From Amphritea sp. (GTDB lineage Bacteria; Pseudomonadota; Gammaproteobacteria; Pseudomonadales; Balneatricaceae): a stretch of DNA of 7,325 bases. Of the stretch, positions 1 through 6,800 are shown piece after piece; the first letter of the stretch is position 1; every line of letters begins with the position of its first letter. The stretch is from positions 1 through 7,325 of the forward strand of contig JAGPUU010000053.1 of NCBI GenBank assembly GCA_018067325.1. Reading direction: 5' to 3'. The notes under the pieces are model-generated. The model did not search any database. It was not told the origin of the DNA and saw nothing but the letters and a program-made list of their open reading frames with translations. A program made the position numbers and the translations under genes.

Positions 1-2
1 TT

Positions 3-290
3 GATACAGCACTGGCCCATGCCTGTTTACATGGCTGGAGTTACTTTTTGATACAAGCCTTGATCGACTGGAGTACTGAGCAAGGCATGGATCCAACCAC
101 CGCCCGGCAGATGGTCGCTCATTCCATCGGTAGCGCCATCACATTTGCCGAAGCAAACCCGCAATTAAGTTATAAAGAGATCGGTGACTCCATTGCTACC
201 GAAGGAACCTTTACCCAAAAAGGAATTCAGCAGATTGAGTCTGGTAATGGCATCCAGAGTTGGATTGATGCAATGGAATCTATAAAATAA
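3..290 (+). CDS. Pyrroline-5-carboxylate reductase-like protein, C-terminal part (5' end outside window)
   Basis: The reading frame is open from the window edge (first whole codon at 3) to TAA at 288-290, giving 95 residues. The TTG at 48 is internal, because the frame upstream of it reads as matching protein. The fragment corresponds to the helical dimerisation domain of ProC-type NAD(P)H-dependent reductases, which in true ProC make proline from 1-pyrroline-5-carboxylate in the cytoplasm. The segment IGDSIATEGTFTQKGIQQIE lines up with the family signature around the (S/T)PGGTT stretch. It keeps the first Gly, the Thr and the following Gly-Ile. It has Glu for the Pro, Thr for the second Gly and Ile near the end. 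The usual SGSGPAY segment is also absent: the equivalent region reads CLHGWSYF. I therefore call it a diverged paralogue rather than the housekeeping proC. The substrate is unknown, and the N-terminal Rossmann domain cannot be checked here. Confidence 0.72.
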   Translation, partial: DTALAHACLHGWSYFLIQALIDWSTEQGMDPTTARQMVAHSIGSAITFAEANPQLSYKEIGDSIATEGTFTQKGIQQIESGNGIQSWIDAMESIK

Positions 291-294
291 TTGA

Positions 295-358
295 GCCAAG
301 CTAGTAGATGACCCCTTCGGGGGGACTGACACTTCGTGCATCATGTTGCCAAGCTAGT
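295..358. repeat. 11-bp direct repeat GCCAAGCTAGT, two copies flanking the hairpin
   Basis: GCCAAGCTAGT occurs at 295-305 and again at 348-358, a 53-bp period. Similarity continues past the core (AGATG after the first copy, GATG after the second). The UUCG hairpin at 312-323 and a second small stem (TGA-CAC-TTC-GTG, 327-338) lie between the copies. The function is unknown; a local duplication or a short footprint of a past insertion would both fit. Confidence 0.45.
312..324. other. GC-rich UUCG-capped hairpin between convergent genes
   Basis: CCCC (312-315), loop TTCG (316-319) and GGGG (320-323) form a perfect 4-bp stem with the very stable C(UUCG)G tetraloop in plus-strand RNA. It lies 21 bp after the ProC-like stop, before the convergent ParA gene ends at 379. 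It is in the right place for a 3'-end or terminator structure, but no T-tract follows on either strand. A classical intrinsic terminator is therefore not supported; it may instead protect a 3' end or mark a Rho-dependent site. Confidence 0.4.
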
Positions 359-378
359 GATGTTCCTAGAGATTCATT

Positions 379-1344
379 TCAGCCTAGTAATAAATTCTTG
401 TTTCTGGCTATTCTTCTGACTAAAGCGCCGTAATCTGCCGCTGCATCTCCATCAGGACGAAACTCAAAGATGGTCTTGCCATGGGACGGGATTTTACTCA
501 GTTCTTCGTCGTAACGAATTGGCGTACAGACTTTATCACCATAAATGCCCTGCAGTTTTCTGTAGATATCTTTAGGTTGTTCAACCCGGGTATCCAAAAA
601 TGTGGGTAGAACATATTTAAGATCTATCTCTTTATACTTCTTGATGGCGTGCAGATTCTTAGTGAATTCAGCAAGGCCATGAAGCGACAATACTTCTAAT
701 GAAACAGGCGTCAGTATCTCGTCAGCATATAAGAGAACATTCACTGTTAGCTGGTCCCAGCCTGGTGAGGTATCTATAATGACAAAATCATAATCTTTAT
801 CGACCTTTTCCAGTGCCTCAGACAAGGTCCATTCAGAGCCAAAACTTTTCTTATCGATAATACGCTTAGCGCCAGCGAGCGAACGACCTCCACTCAGCAG
901 GTCAAGATTTGGTCTTGCTTTAATAATGGTTTCTTTCGGAGGAAGTTCCCCTGTTAGTAATTCCGTCAGACCGGCTGCGGGCCTTATTCCTAAGAGAAAA
1001 GAAGATTGGCCCTGGGTATCTGTATCGATAAGCAGGACTTTAAAGCCTGACATTGCCAGCCCGGCGCTTAGGTTTACCGCCGTTGTTGTTTTACCTACAC
1101 CTCCTTTGCTGAGAGTGACGCAGATCTTACGCGGGGTTTTAGTACCGCTGGTCTGGACTACAGAGGGAGTCTGCACTTCTGGCTGAGAAGGTGTAACCGG
1201 CTGAACTGCATCGCTATTATCAAGGTTTACTACAAATTTATGCTCACAGGCTTTACAGCGCACAAGGAATTTTTTCTTGGCTACTATCCGGCTGGTATCT
1301 GCTCGATGTTTTTTGGAGCATTTTGGGCAAACAATAATAGTCAT
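379..1344 (-). CDS. ParA/MinD-family ATPase with N-terminal zinc ribbon
   Basis: This 321-residue protein has two parts. Residues 1-40 form an MJ0042-like zinc ribbon with C6-x2-C9 and C30-x2-C33. A Pro/Ser/Thr/Gln/Val-rich linker (about 43-70) follows. From residue 73 it is a deviant-Walker ParA/MinD ATPase: KGGVGKTT at 80-87, with signature Lys80 and catalytic Lys85; the A' motif LLIDTDTQGQ with D107 and D109; and the Walker B-like DFVIIDTSPG with D191. Proteins of this family dimerise on ATP and position DNA, protein clusters or envelope machines. No ParB-like gene or parS-like repeat is visible, so plasmid or chromosome partition is not indicated. ATG at 1344 overlaps the upstream stop (ATGA), and GAAGG seven bases before it is a good ribosome site. 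It is the last gene of the PilZ operon. The family is certain; the cargo is unknown. Confidence 0.9.
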   Translation of the reverse strand: MTIIVCPKCSKKHRADTSRIVAKKKFLVRCKACEHKFVVNLDNSDAVQPVTPSQPEVQTPSVVQTSGTKTPRKICVTLSKGGVGKTTTAVNLSAGLAMSGFKVLLIDTDTQGQSSFLLGIRPAAGLTELLTGELPPKETIIKARPNLDLLSGGRSLAGAKRIIDKKSFGSEWTLSEALEKVDKDYDFVIIDTSPGWDQLTVNVLLYADEILTPVSLEVLSLHGLAEFTKNLHAIKKYKEIDLKYVLPTFLDTRVEQPKDIYRKLQGIYGDKVCTPIRYDEELSKIPSHGKTIFEFRPDGDAAADYGALVRRIARNKNLLLG

Positions 1345-1658
1345 GGTTTAGCCTTCTCTAGATCTTCCAGGATCGCCTTTAAAGCAACCTTTGCTAATCT
1401 TTCCACTGAGCAGTCAGAATTAGGTTTAGGGATGAACTTCAAACTGACTTTTCCTTTGATTTTCCATACATGAATCGCAAATTTGTCATTGTCAGTTTGC
1501 CATATGAGCTTTCCCTTATTTTGCTCAGTACCATTCATTGGCAGGTTTTCTGTATCACAGAAAATGATGTCGTTGAGCTGCTGTAACTCTTCTATGTTGT
1601 CGGTGACCTCTTCACTCAACAACAAACTCATGAGGTCTATGTTTTCGCTATTAGACAT
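1341..1658 (-). CDS. Hypothetical protein between PilZ and ParA genes
   Basis: I do not recognise this protein of about 105 residues. The N-terminal third is acidic and probably helical (SEEVTDNIEELQQLNDIIF). The middle looks like beta strands (KGKLIWQTDNDKFAIHVWKI, then KVSLKFIPKP), and the end is a helix rich in Leu, Ala and Lys. There is no signal peptide or membrane segment, so it is probably cytoplasmic. Two starts are possible. ATG at 1658 lies ten bases after the purine run GGAGAGAG (1676-1669); TTG at 1664, two codons earlier, sits eight bases from the GGAG core. I chose ATG. The gene overlaps the PilZ stop upstream by 8 nt and the ParA start downstream by 4 nt (ATGA), so translation of all three is probably coupled. 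By context it may be an adaptor between the PilZ protein and the ATPase; that is inference only. Confidence 0.78.
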   Translation of the reverse strand: MSNSENIDLMSLLLSEEVTDNIEELQQLNDIIFCDTENLPMNGTEQNKGKLIWQTDNDKFAIHVWKIKGKVSLKFIPKPNSDCSVERLAKVALKAILEDLEKAKP

Positions 1659-2058
1659 TTTCAAAAAACTCTCTCCGAAGATGAGCTAACATCTCTTCTA
1701 AATCTGGGTGAGTCTGCTCATCGATAAAAGTCCACTTTATCCCGCTGATCCAGTTTCCATCGCCATCGACCGACATGTGAACGATTTCACCCTCAAGATT
1801 ATCAAAACTTCTATCACCCAAGATAAGCTCACAGCTTTTTAGAATTGCGTCTTGGGGGAACTCAGTATCGGCTTGTACTGTGATACAAATACCGCTATCA
1901 CTGATATCAACTAATGGAAAACAGCGCTCATCTATCTTTAGAAAGAACTGTTTTTTGTTTTTAACCTGCAACCGGTATGACTTACGGGTTACTTGCTCCG
2001 ACTCTGAGTCACTAGGGATCTCCTCGAGTTCTATGGAGTCATCACTAATTATTTCCAT
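1651..2058 (-). CDS. PilZ-domain protein, probable c-di-GMP receptor
   Basis: This 135-residue cytoplasmic protein has a single PilZ domain. After an acidic N-terminus (1-22) it shows both c-di-GMP-binding motifs: R25-KSY-R29 (RxxxR) and D51-I-S53-DS-G56 (D/NxSxxG). Beta strands follow, ending in the GIKWTFID segment typical of the last barrel strands, then a C-terminal helix (about 115-133). All key binding residues are present, so c-di-GMP binding is likely rather than degenerate. Such single-domain PilZ proteins work by binding a partner when loaded with c-di-GMP. It is the first gene of the minus-strand operon and overlaps the next ORF, which points to the unknown protein or the ParA ATPase as candidate partners. 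ATG at 2058 has GAGG seven bases upstream; no better in-frame start was seen. Confidence 0.88.
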   Translation of the reverse strand: MEIISDDSIELEEIPSDSESEQVTRKSYRLQVKNKKQFFLKIDERCFPLVDISDSGICITVQADTEFPQDAILKSCELILGDRSFDNLEGEIVHMSVDGDGNWISGIKWTFIDEQTHPDLEEMLAHLRREFFENV

Positions 2059-2105
2059 GTACCAGCCTCATTGAGCATTGCTTCGCTTACCCTTTATGAT
2101 GGAGT

Positions 2106-2135
2106 AATACAGGCAGTTTCACCATTTATTGGCAA
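2106..2135 (-). promoter_or_regulatory. Candidate sigma-70 promoter for the PilZ-ParA operon
   Basis: Read on the minus strand, TTGCCA (2135-2130; five of six consensus bases) is followed after 18 bp by TGTATT (2111-2106; four of six). Transcription would begin near 2099, about 40 nt before the PilZ ATG. Position and spacing are sensible, but the -10 is weak. Confidence 0.33.
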
Positions 2136-2327
2136 AGAAAAAATGATCGTATGCCATTGGATATTTTCAACCTTGGTTCTCATTAAAACAGCTGTACCAC
2201 TCAAACCTCAATGATCTACCTCTTATAATGGGTAATAAAGATCTATCAAAGGGGAAATTTAACTATATAGCTGTAGAGTCAACTGGCTACTGACAAGTTA
2301 ACTTCAGCACGCAAATCAGAATCAATC

Positions 2328-2352
2328 GAGAAACTTTAAGCAGTGGTTTCTC
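2328..2352. repeat. Perfect 7-bp inverted repeat, possible operator
   Basis: GAGAAAC at 2328-2334 and its exact reverse complement GTTTCTC at 2346-2352 are separated by 11 bp, putting the arm centres 18 bp apart, close to two helical turns. It lies about 155 bp upstream of the adaptor start. No T-tract follows, so it is more like a dimer-binding operator than a terminator. Confidence 0.4.
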
Positions 2353-2383
2353 CCTATCTATTAAATACTCCTTCTCTGAGATT

Positions 2384-2415
2384 AGTTTTTAGCTGTGACT
2401 CGGGACACAAAAACT
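2384..2415. repeat. Interrupted inverted repeat upstream of the efflux operon
   Basis: AGTTTTT (2384-2390) pairs with AAAAACT (2409-2415). Inside these, GTG (2395-2397) pairs with CAC (2406-2408) around an ACTCGGGA centre; AGCT (2391-2394) is unpaired on one side. It could be an operator or an imperfect RNA hairpin. It sits just upstream of the candidate efflux promoter. Confidence 0.35.
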
Positions 2416-2434
2416 ATGTAAATTACTGTAAAGT

Positions 2435-2465
2435 TTTCCAGCATAAAAATTGGTTACTATATACT
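2435..2465 (+). promoter_or_regulatory. Candidate promoter for the efflux operon
   Basis: TATACT at 2460-2465 (five of six -10 consensus bases) is preceded by TTTCCA at 2435-2440 (four of six) with a long 19-bp spacer. The start would be near 2472, giving a leader of roughly 35 nt before the adaptor ATG. The palindrome GTAAaTTAC (2418-2426) lies immediately upstream. The wide spacing suggests a weak or activator-dependent promoter, if it is one. Confidence 0.28.
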
Positions 2466-2506
2466 GCTAATAGTGACTTATTTATCCTCCTGTCTGGACT
2501 TCATCC

Positions 2507-3871
2507 ATGAAATCACTCTTTCAAAAACCGTTGATCTTTTTTGTCGTTATCGCTCTGGCTGCGCTTATTGTTGTAATGATGATGCGTAATCAAGCGCCAG
2601 TAGAGCATCAGAAGGTTGGATTAGTACCCAAACAGGTGGGCGTGATTGAGGTTGTCTCGCAAAAAATACACCCGACGACGACGGCTTATGGCAGCGTTGA
2701 ACACGGGGTGGCATTGCAAAATAGGGCCGAGGTGAGTGGTAAAATAAGCTACATGCATCCAGATTTGAAACAGGGTGGCAGTATTGCTGCCGGGGTATTG
2801 GTGTTGCGAATTGACCCTGAGGATGTGGAGGTCTCTCTGAAGCAGAGTGAAGCTGATCTGCAATCTAATCTGTCGTCACTGCAGCAGTTAGATGAAGAGG
2901 AAAAAACCAGCCGACGTTCACTGCGATTGGCTCAGGACAGTCTAAATGTTGGTCGAAAGGAGCTACAGCGGATCCAGGATATGTGGGATAAACGCCTGAT
3001 AGCCCGCTCTGTTTTAGATACCGAAAAACAGAGTTTGTTACAGTTGCAACAGAGTGTCTCTGATCTGCAGGGGCAGCTAAATACCTACGTTAGCCGCAGG
3101 GCATCAGCACAGGCTCAGATTGAACGGGCATCACAACAGGTGCGGAGTCAGCAAACCAACTTGGGCCGTACCGAACTTTATATGCCGTTTGATGCTCGAA
3201 TTGGCTCTGTGCCTGTGGATAAAGGGGAGTATGTTTCTGTCGGTACTGCACTATTTGAAGCCTTGGCAACTGACCGGGTTGAGATCACTGCACAACTACC
3301 GATTCAACAGATGGCAAAATTGGTCAGTGGGGCATCATTGTCGACGGCAAAAATGGGGGAGGTGCTGCAACAACTAGGTTTGAAAGCAAAGGTTAGTCTG
3401 GTTGGTGGGCAGAAACAGGCTGTTTGGCAGGCTGAAGTCATACGTTTTTCTGAAGCAATCGATCCGGTGCGCAGAACGTTGGGTATTGTCGTTGCAGTAG
3501 ACAACCCGTACGAAAAAATCATTCCGGGCAAGCGGCCACCCCTGATTAAGGGAATGTATACCGCAGTAGATCTGTATGCTCCGGCCATTGATGCACTGGT
3601 GATTCCCCGTAAAGCGATTCATGAAGGTCGGGTTTATCTGGTAGGCGCCGAGCAGAAGCTGGAAATACGGGCGGTAGAAGTATTATTTACCCAGGGAGAT
3701 TTTGCGCTTATTTCAGAGGGACTGTCAGTGGGTGACAAGGTGATCGTGAATGATCTTATTCCGGTCATAAAAGGCATGCCACTGGCTCCGGTAACGGATC
3801 AGCAATATCAGGATGAGCTAAAAGCAGTCTCTTCTGATGCTGATCTGGCGTTTAGCGGGAGTGCTGAATAA
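2507..3871 (+). CDS. RND efflux periplasmic adaptor (membrane fusion) subunit
   Basis: This 454-residue HlyD/AcrA-type adaptor bridges the RND permease to an outer-membrane channel. Residues 8-27 form one hydrophobic segment after a short basic start. There is no lipobox cysteine, so it is membrane-anchored rather than a lipoprotein. The first half of the lipoyl (barrel-sandwich) domain lies at about 74-107 (AEVSGKISYMHPDLKQGG), and a long Gln/Leu/Ser-rich coiled coil at about 108-218. The second lipoyl half is about 222-250 (TELYMPFDARIGSVPVDKGE), followed by the beta-barrel (about 253-360) and the membrane-proximal domain (VIPRKAIHEGRVYLV onward). The coiled coil is long, as in adaptors that reach a TolC-like protein. 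ATG at 2507 has only a weak GGA eight bases upstream. The stop shares one base with the permease start. The transported substrate cannot be told from the sequence. Confidence 0.93.
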   Translation: MKSLFQKPLIFFVVIALAALIVVMMMRNQAPVEHQKVGLVPKQVGVIEVVSQKIHPTTTAYGSVEHGVALQNRAEVSGKISYMHPDLKQGGSIAAGVLVLRIDPEDVEVSLKQSEADLQSNLSSLQQLDEEEKTSRRSLRLAQDSLNVGRKELQRIQDMWDKRLIARSVLDTEKQSLLQLQQSVSDLQGQLNTYVSRRASAQAQIERASQQVRSQQTNLGRTELYMPFDARIGSVPVDKGEYVSVGTALFEALATDRVEITAQLPIQQMAKLVSGASLSTAKMGEVLQQLGLKAKVSLVGGQKQAVWQAEVIRFSEAIDPVRRTLGIVVAVDNPYEKIIPGKRPPLIKGMYTAVDLYAPAIDALVIPRKAIHEGRVYLVGAEQKLEIRAVEVLFTQGDFALISEGLSVGDKVIVNDLIPVIKGMPLAPVTDQQYQDELKAVSSDADLAFSGSAE

Positions 3872-6800
3872 TGATTCGCTTCTTTGCCGGCCATCCAACC
3901 GCAGGAAACATCCTCATGGTGGCGATTATTCTGTTGGGGATGGTGGCACTACCAACGCTGAAAAAAGAGACATTCCCCGAAGTAGATCTGAACCGGGTGA
4001 GTGTCACGGTGGCTTATCCGGGGGCGAGTCCGTCGGATGTAGAAGATGGCATATGTAATCGACTAGAAGATGCTACTGATGGCATCAGCTTCATGGACGA
4101 GCAGCAGTGCGAAGCCCGCGATAACCTGGGTACGTTAACGCTGGATATGCAAGAGTCGGGTGACATTAAACAGTTTGTCGATGATGTGACTGCCGCGGTA
4201 GATGCGATAACGGATTTCCCCTCTGACGCGGAAGATGCTGTTATTAAAGAACTGGGTCGTACCAAACCGGTGGTTAGCGTGGCGATCTCATCGGATGCCA
4301 CTATGGTGGAACTGAAAGCACTGGCGGAATACTACCGTAACAAGCTACTGGCACTACCGGGCGTCCCAATTGCCACAGTGACGGGTTTTTCTGAACATGA
4401 ACTTAGTGTCAGTGTAAAACCTTATGCCCTGCGGCAATATAAACTCAGTATCGATGATATCGCTAACCTTATCCGAACCCAGGCGCTGGACCTGCCCGCC
4501 GGAGATATCGACGCACGGCATGGCACTTATCAGGTTCGAATTGAAAATGCCCGCCGTAGCGTATCCGAACTGGAGGATCTGGTTATTCTCACCACTGAGC
4601 ACGGTGGGCAATTGCGGTTGGGCGATATTGCGACGGTAGAAGACCTGTTTGAGGTGCCGGAACAGCGTATAGAGCTTAATGGGCTTCCGGCTGCGCTGAT
4701 TGAGATAAGTAAGAATAGCAGTGATGATTCGCTCACTGTCTTTAATGCAGTCAAACAATATACCGATCAGGAAAACAGCCGTTTACCGGAAGGCACTTCC
4801 CTGGTGATTACCCAGGACTCGGCTTCTATTGTAAAAGACCGTTTATCGCTGCTGTTAACCAATGGCTGGCAAGGGCTGTTATTGGCTACTCTGGCACTGT
4901 TTATGTTCTTTGGCTGGCGCTACACCTTCTGGGTCGCGATGGGTTTGCCGATCTCGTTCCTCGGTGGGTTGGTGGTGATGTCAGCGTTCGGTATTAGTAT
5001 CAATATGATATCGCTGGTCGCTCTGCTGATGGCGATCGGTATCCTGATGGATGATGCGATCGTATTGTCTGAAAGTATCGAAACCGAGTTCCGCAAGGGG
5101 AAAAACCCTTTTCAGGCAGCGGTTGATGGCATCCAGAAAGTCGCCCGGGGAATCGCTTCTTCTTTTATAACATCGGCCATTCTGTTTGGTAGTTTGCTGT
5201 TTCTAAAAGGGGATATGGGGCAAATTCTTGGCGTATTGCCGGTGGTATTACTGGCGGTACTTACGGTTAGTCTGATCGAGGCTTTTCTGATATTACCGCA
5301 CCATCTGCACCACTCGTTGAGCCGTCAGTCTGAGTCCGATGAAGCGGGTTGGCGGAATCGATTTGAAGTTGGCTTTGCAAAGCTCACAGAACGAGTGGGT
5401 AAGATGGCGGACTGGTCGATTCGCTATCGCTATTTTAGTGTCGGATTAGCGATCTTTATGCTGATCATTTCTATCGGCATGATGGCGGCCGGCGTCGTTA
5501 AATTTAAAGGCTTCCCCGATATTGAAGGTAATCAGTTACAGGCGCGTATTTTGCTGCCGCAGGGAACGCCGTTTCAACGTACGGAAGAGGTGGTGAGTCA
5601 GCTACTAGTTAGCCTCGATCAATCATTGGCCTCTCTTCCGCCTGAAACGGATGGTCAGCTGGTGCGCAATACCTTAGTGACCTTCAGCAGTAATGCGGAT
5701 GCCCATGAAACGGGTGAGCATCTGGCAACGATCAGTCTGGACCTGCTGGATGCCGAGAAGCGTCATACATCATTGGTCGAGTTGAAACGATTGTGGCTGG
5801 AAAACTCGCCAGAGTTTAGCGACGCGATTGCTGTGCAGTTTAAGGAGCCTTCCATGGGGCCGGCCGGGCAGGCGATTTCGATCCGCTTGCAGGGTGAAGA
5901 CCTTGATCAACTGTATCAGGCATCATGGCAACTGCAGGGCTGGATCACCGGTTATACCGGTGTCAGTAATGTGATGTCAGATCTGCGCCCGGGTAAACCT
6001 CAATTACGGGTTGAATTACAGGCGGGGGCGCTTAATTCAGGTTTGAATGCCCAACAACTTGCGTCTCAGCTTAGAGCAGCTTACCAAGGCGTTAAAGTCA
6101 GTGATGTATACCGTGGTAATGAAGCGTATGAGATCAGTGTCAAACTGGATAATGATGCGTCGCAGGCGTTGTCTGAGTTTGAAAATCTGACTATTTTTAA
6201 TTCAGCCGGTGAAGACATTCCGTTAACGGCCATTGCTAATGTGACGTCACAACGAGAGTACTCCCGTATTGTCCGGGTGAATCATCAGCGAACGGTGACA
6301 GTAACCGGCGATGTTGATTCGACGCTGGCGAATACCGCTGCAGTCATTAATGACATTAAACTTAACTACCTAACACTACTGACAGAACGCTACCCTGGTA
6401 TCAGCTTTAGCCTCGAAGGAGAGGTGAAGAATGATCAGGAAACCAGTGGTTCTGTTGTTAGCGGTTTCTTATTGGGGCTTGCCGGTGTCTACTTGCTGTT
6501 GAGTTTCCAGTTTGCCAATTACAAAGAGCCAGTAATTGTATTGCTGAATATTCCCTTAGCACTTATCGGTGTGATATGGGGGCATATGCTGATGGGGCTG
6601 GACTTGAGTTTGCCCAGTATGATTGGCTTTGTTGCGCTGGCAGGTGTGGTGGTAAATGACTCGATCTTGCTGGTGGAATTTGTCAAAAGTCGTAGCCTGG
6701 AAGGGATGAGCTTGCATGATGCCGCAGGACAAGCAGTGCGGGACCGGTTTCGAGCGATTTTCCTGACTTCTGTAACGACGGTGGCCGGCATGTTGCCGTT

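Larger units (their letters stand above)
2059..2506. other. Divergent intergenic region with several short dyads
   Basis: These 448 bp separate the minus-strand PilZ operon from the plus-strand efflux operon. I see no convincing gene; the longest plus-strand ATG frame I traced is 23 codons (2143-2214) and has no clear ribosome site. The segment is AT-rich and holds AAGTTAACTT (2295-2304), GAGAAAC/GTTTCTC arms (2328-2334 and 2346-2352), AGTTTTT/AAAAACT arms (2384-2390 and 2409-2415) and GTAAaTTAC (2418-2426). A perfect TATAAT on the plus strand at 2224-2229 lacks a matching -35. The length and the clustered symmetry between 2295 and 2426 suggest regulator binding sites for one or both operons. 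Confidence 0.5.

Noticed and set aside
312..324. Intrinsic (Rho-independent) terminator
   Set aside because: The stem and UUCG loop are strong but only 4 bp, and no T-tract follows on either strand, so I list it only as a hairpin.
926..1186. 86-codon plus-strand ORF inside the ParA gene
   Set aside because: It lies opposite a clearly coding ParA frame with intact motifs; its composition is that of an antisense shadow.
379..1344. Plasmid or chromosome partition (ParAB-parS) locus
   Set aside because: No ParB-like gene, no iterons or parS-like 16-bp palindromes, and the neighbours are PilZ and an unknown protein.
2143..2214. 23-codon plus-strand ORF in the divergent region
   Set aside because: No clear ribosome site and no recognisable sequence; this length is expected by chance.
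2224..2229. Perfect TATAAT on the plus strand as the efflux promoter
   Set aside because: No -35-like hexamer or extended -10 at the right distance, and it would imply a leader of about 270 nt.
4354..4758. 134-codon minus-strand ORF inside the permease
   Set aside because: Antisense to a conserved RND porter domain, with no domain features of its own.
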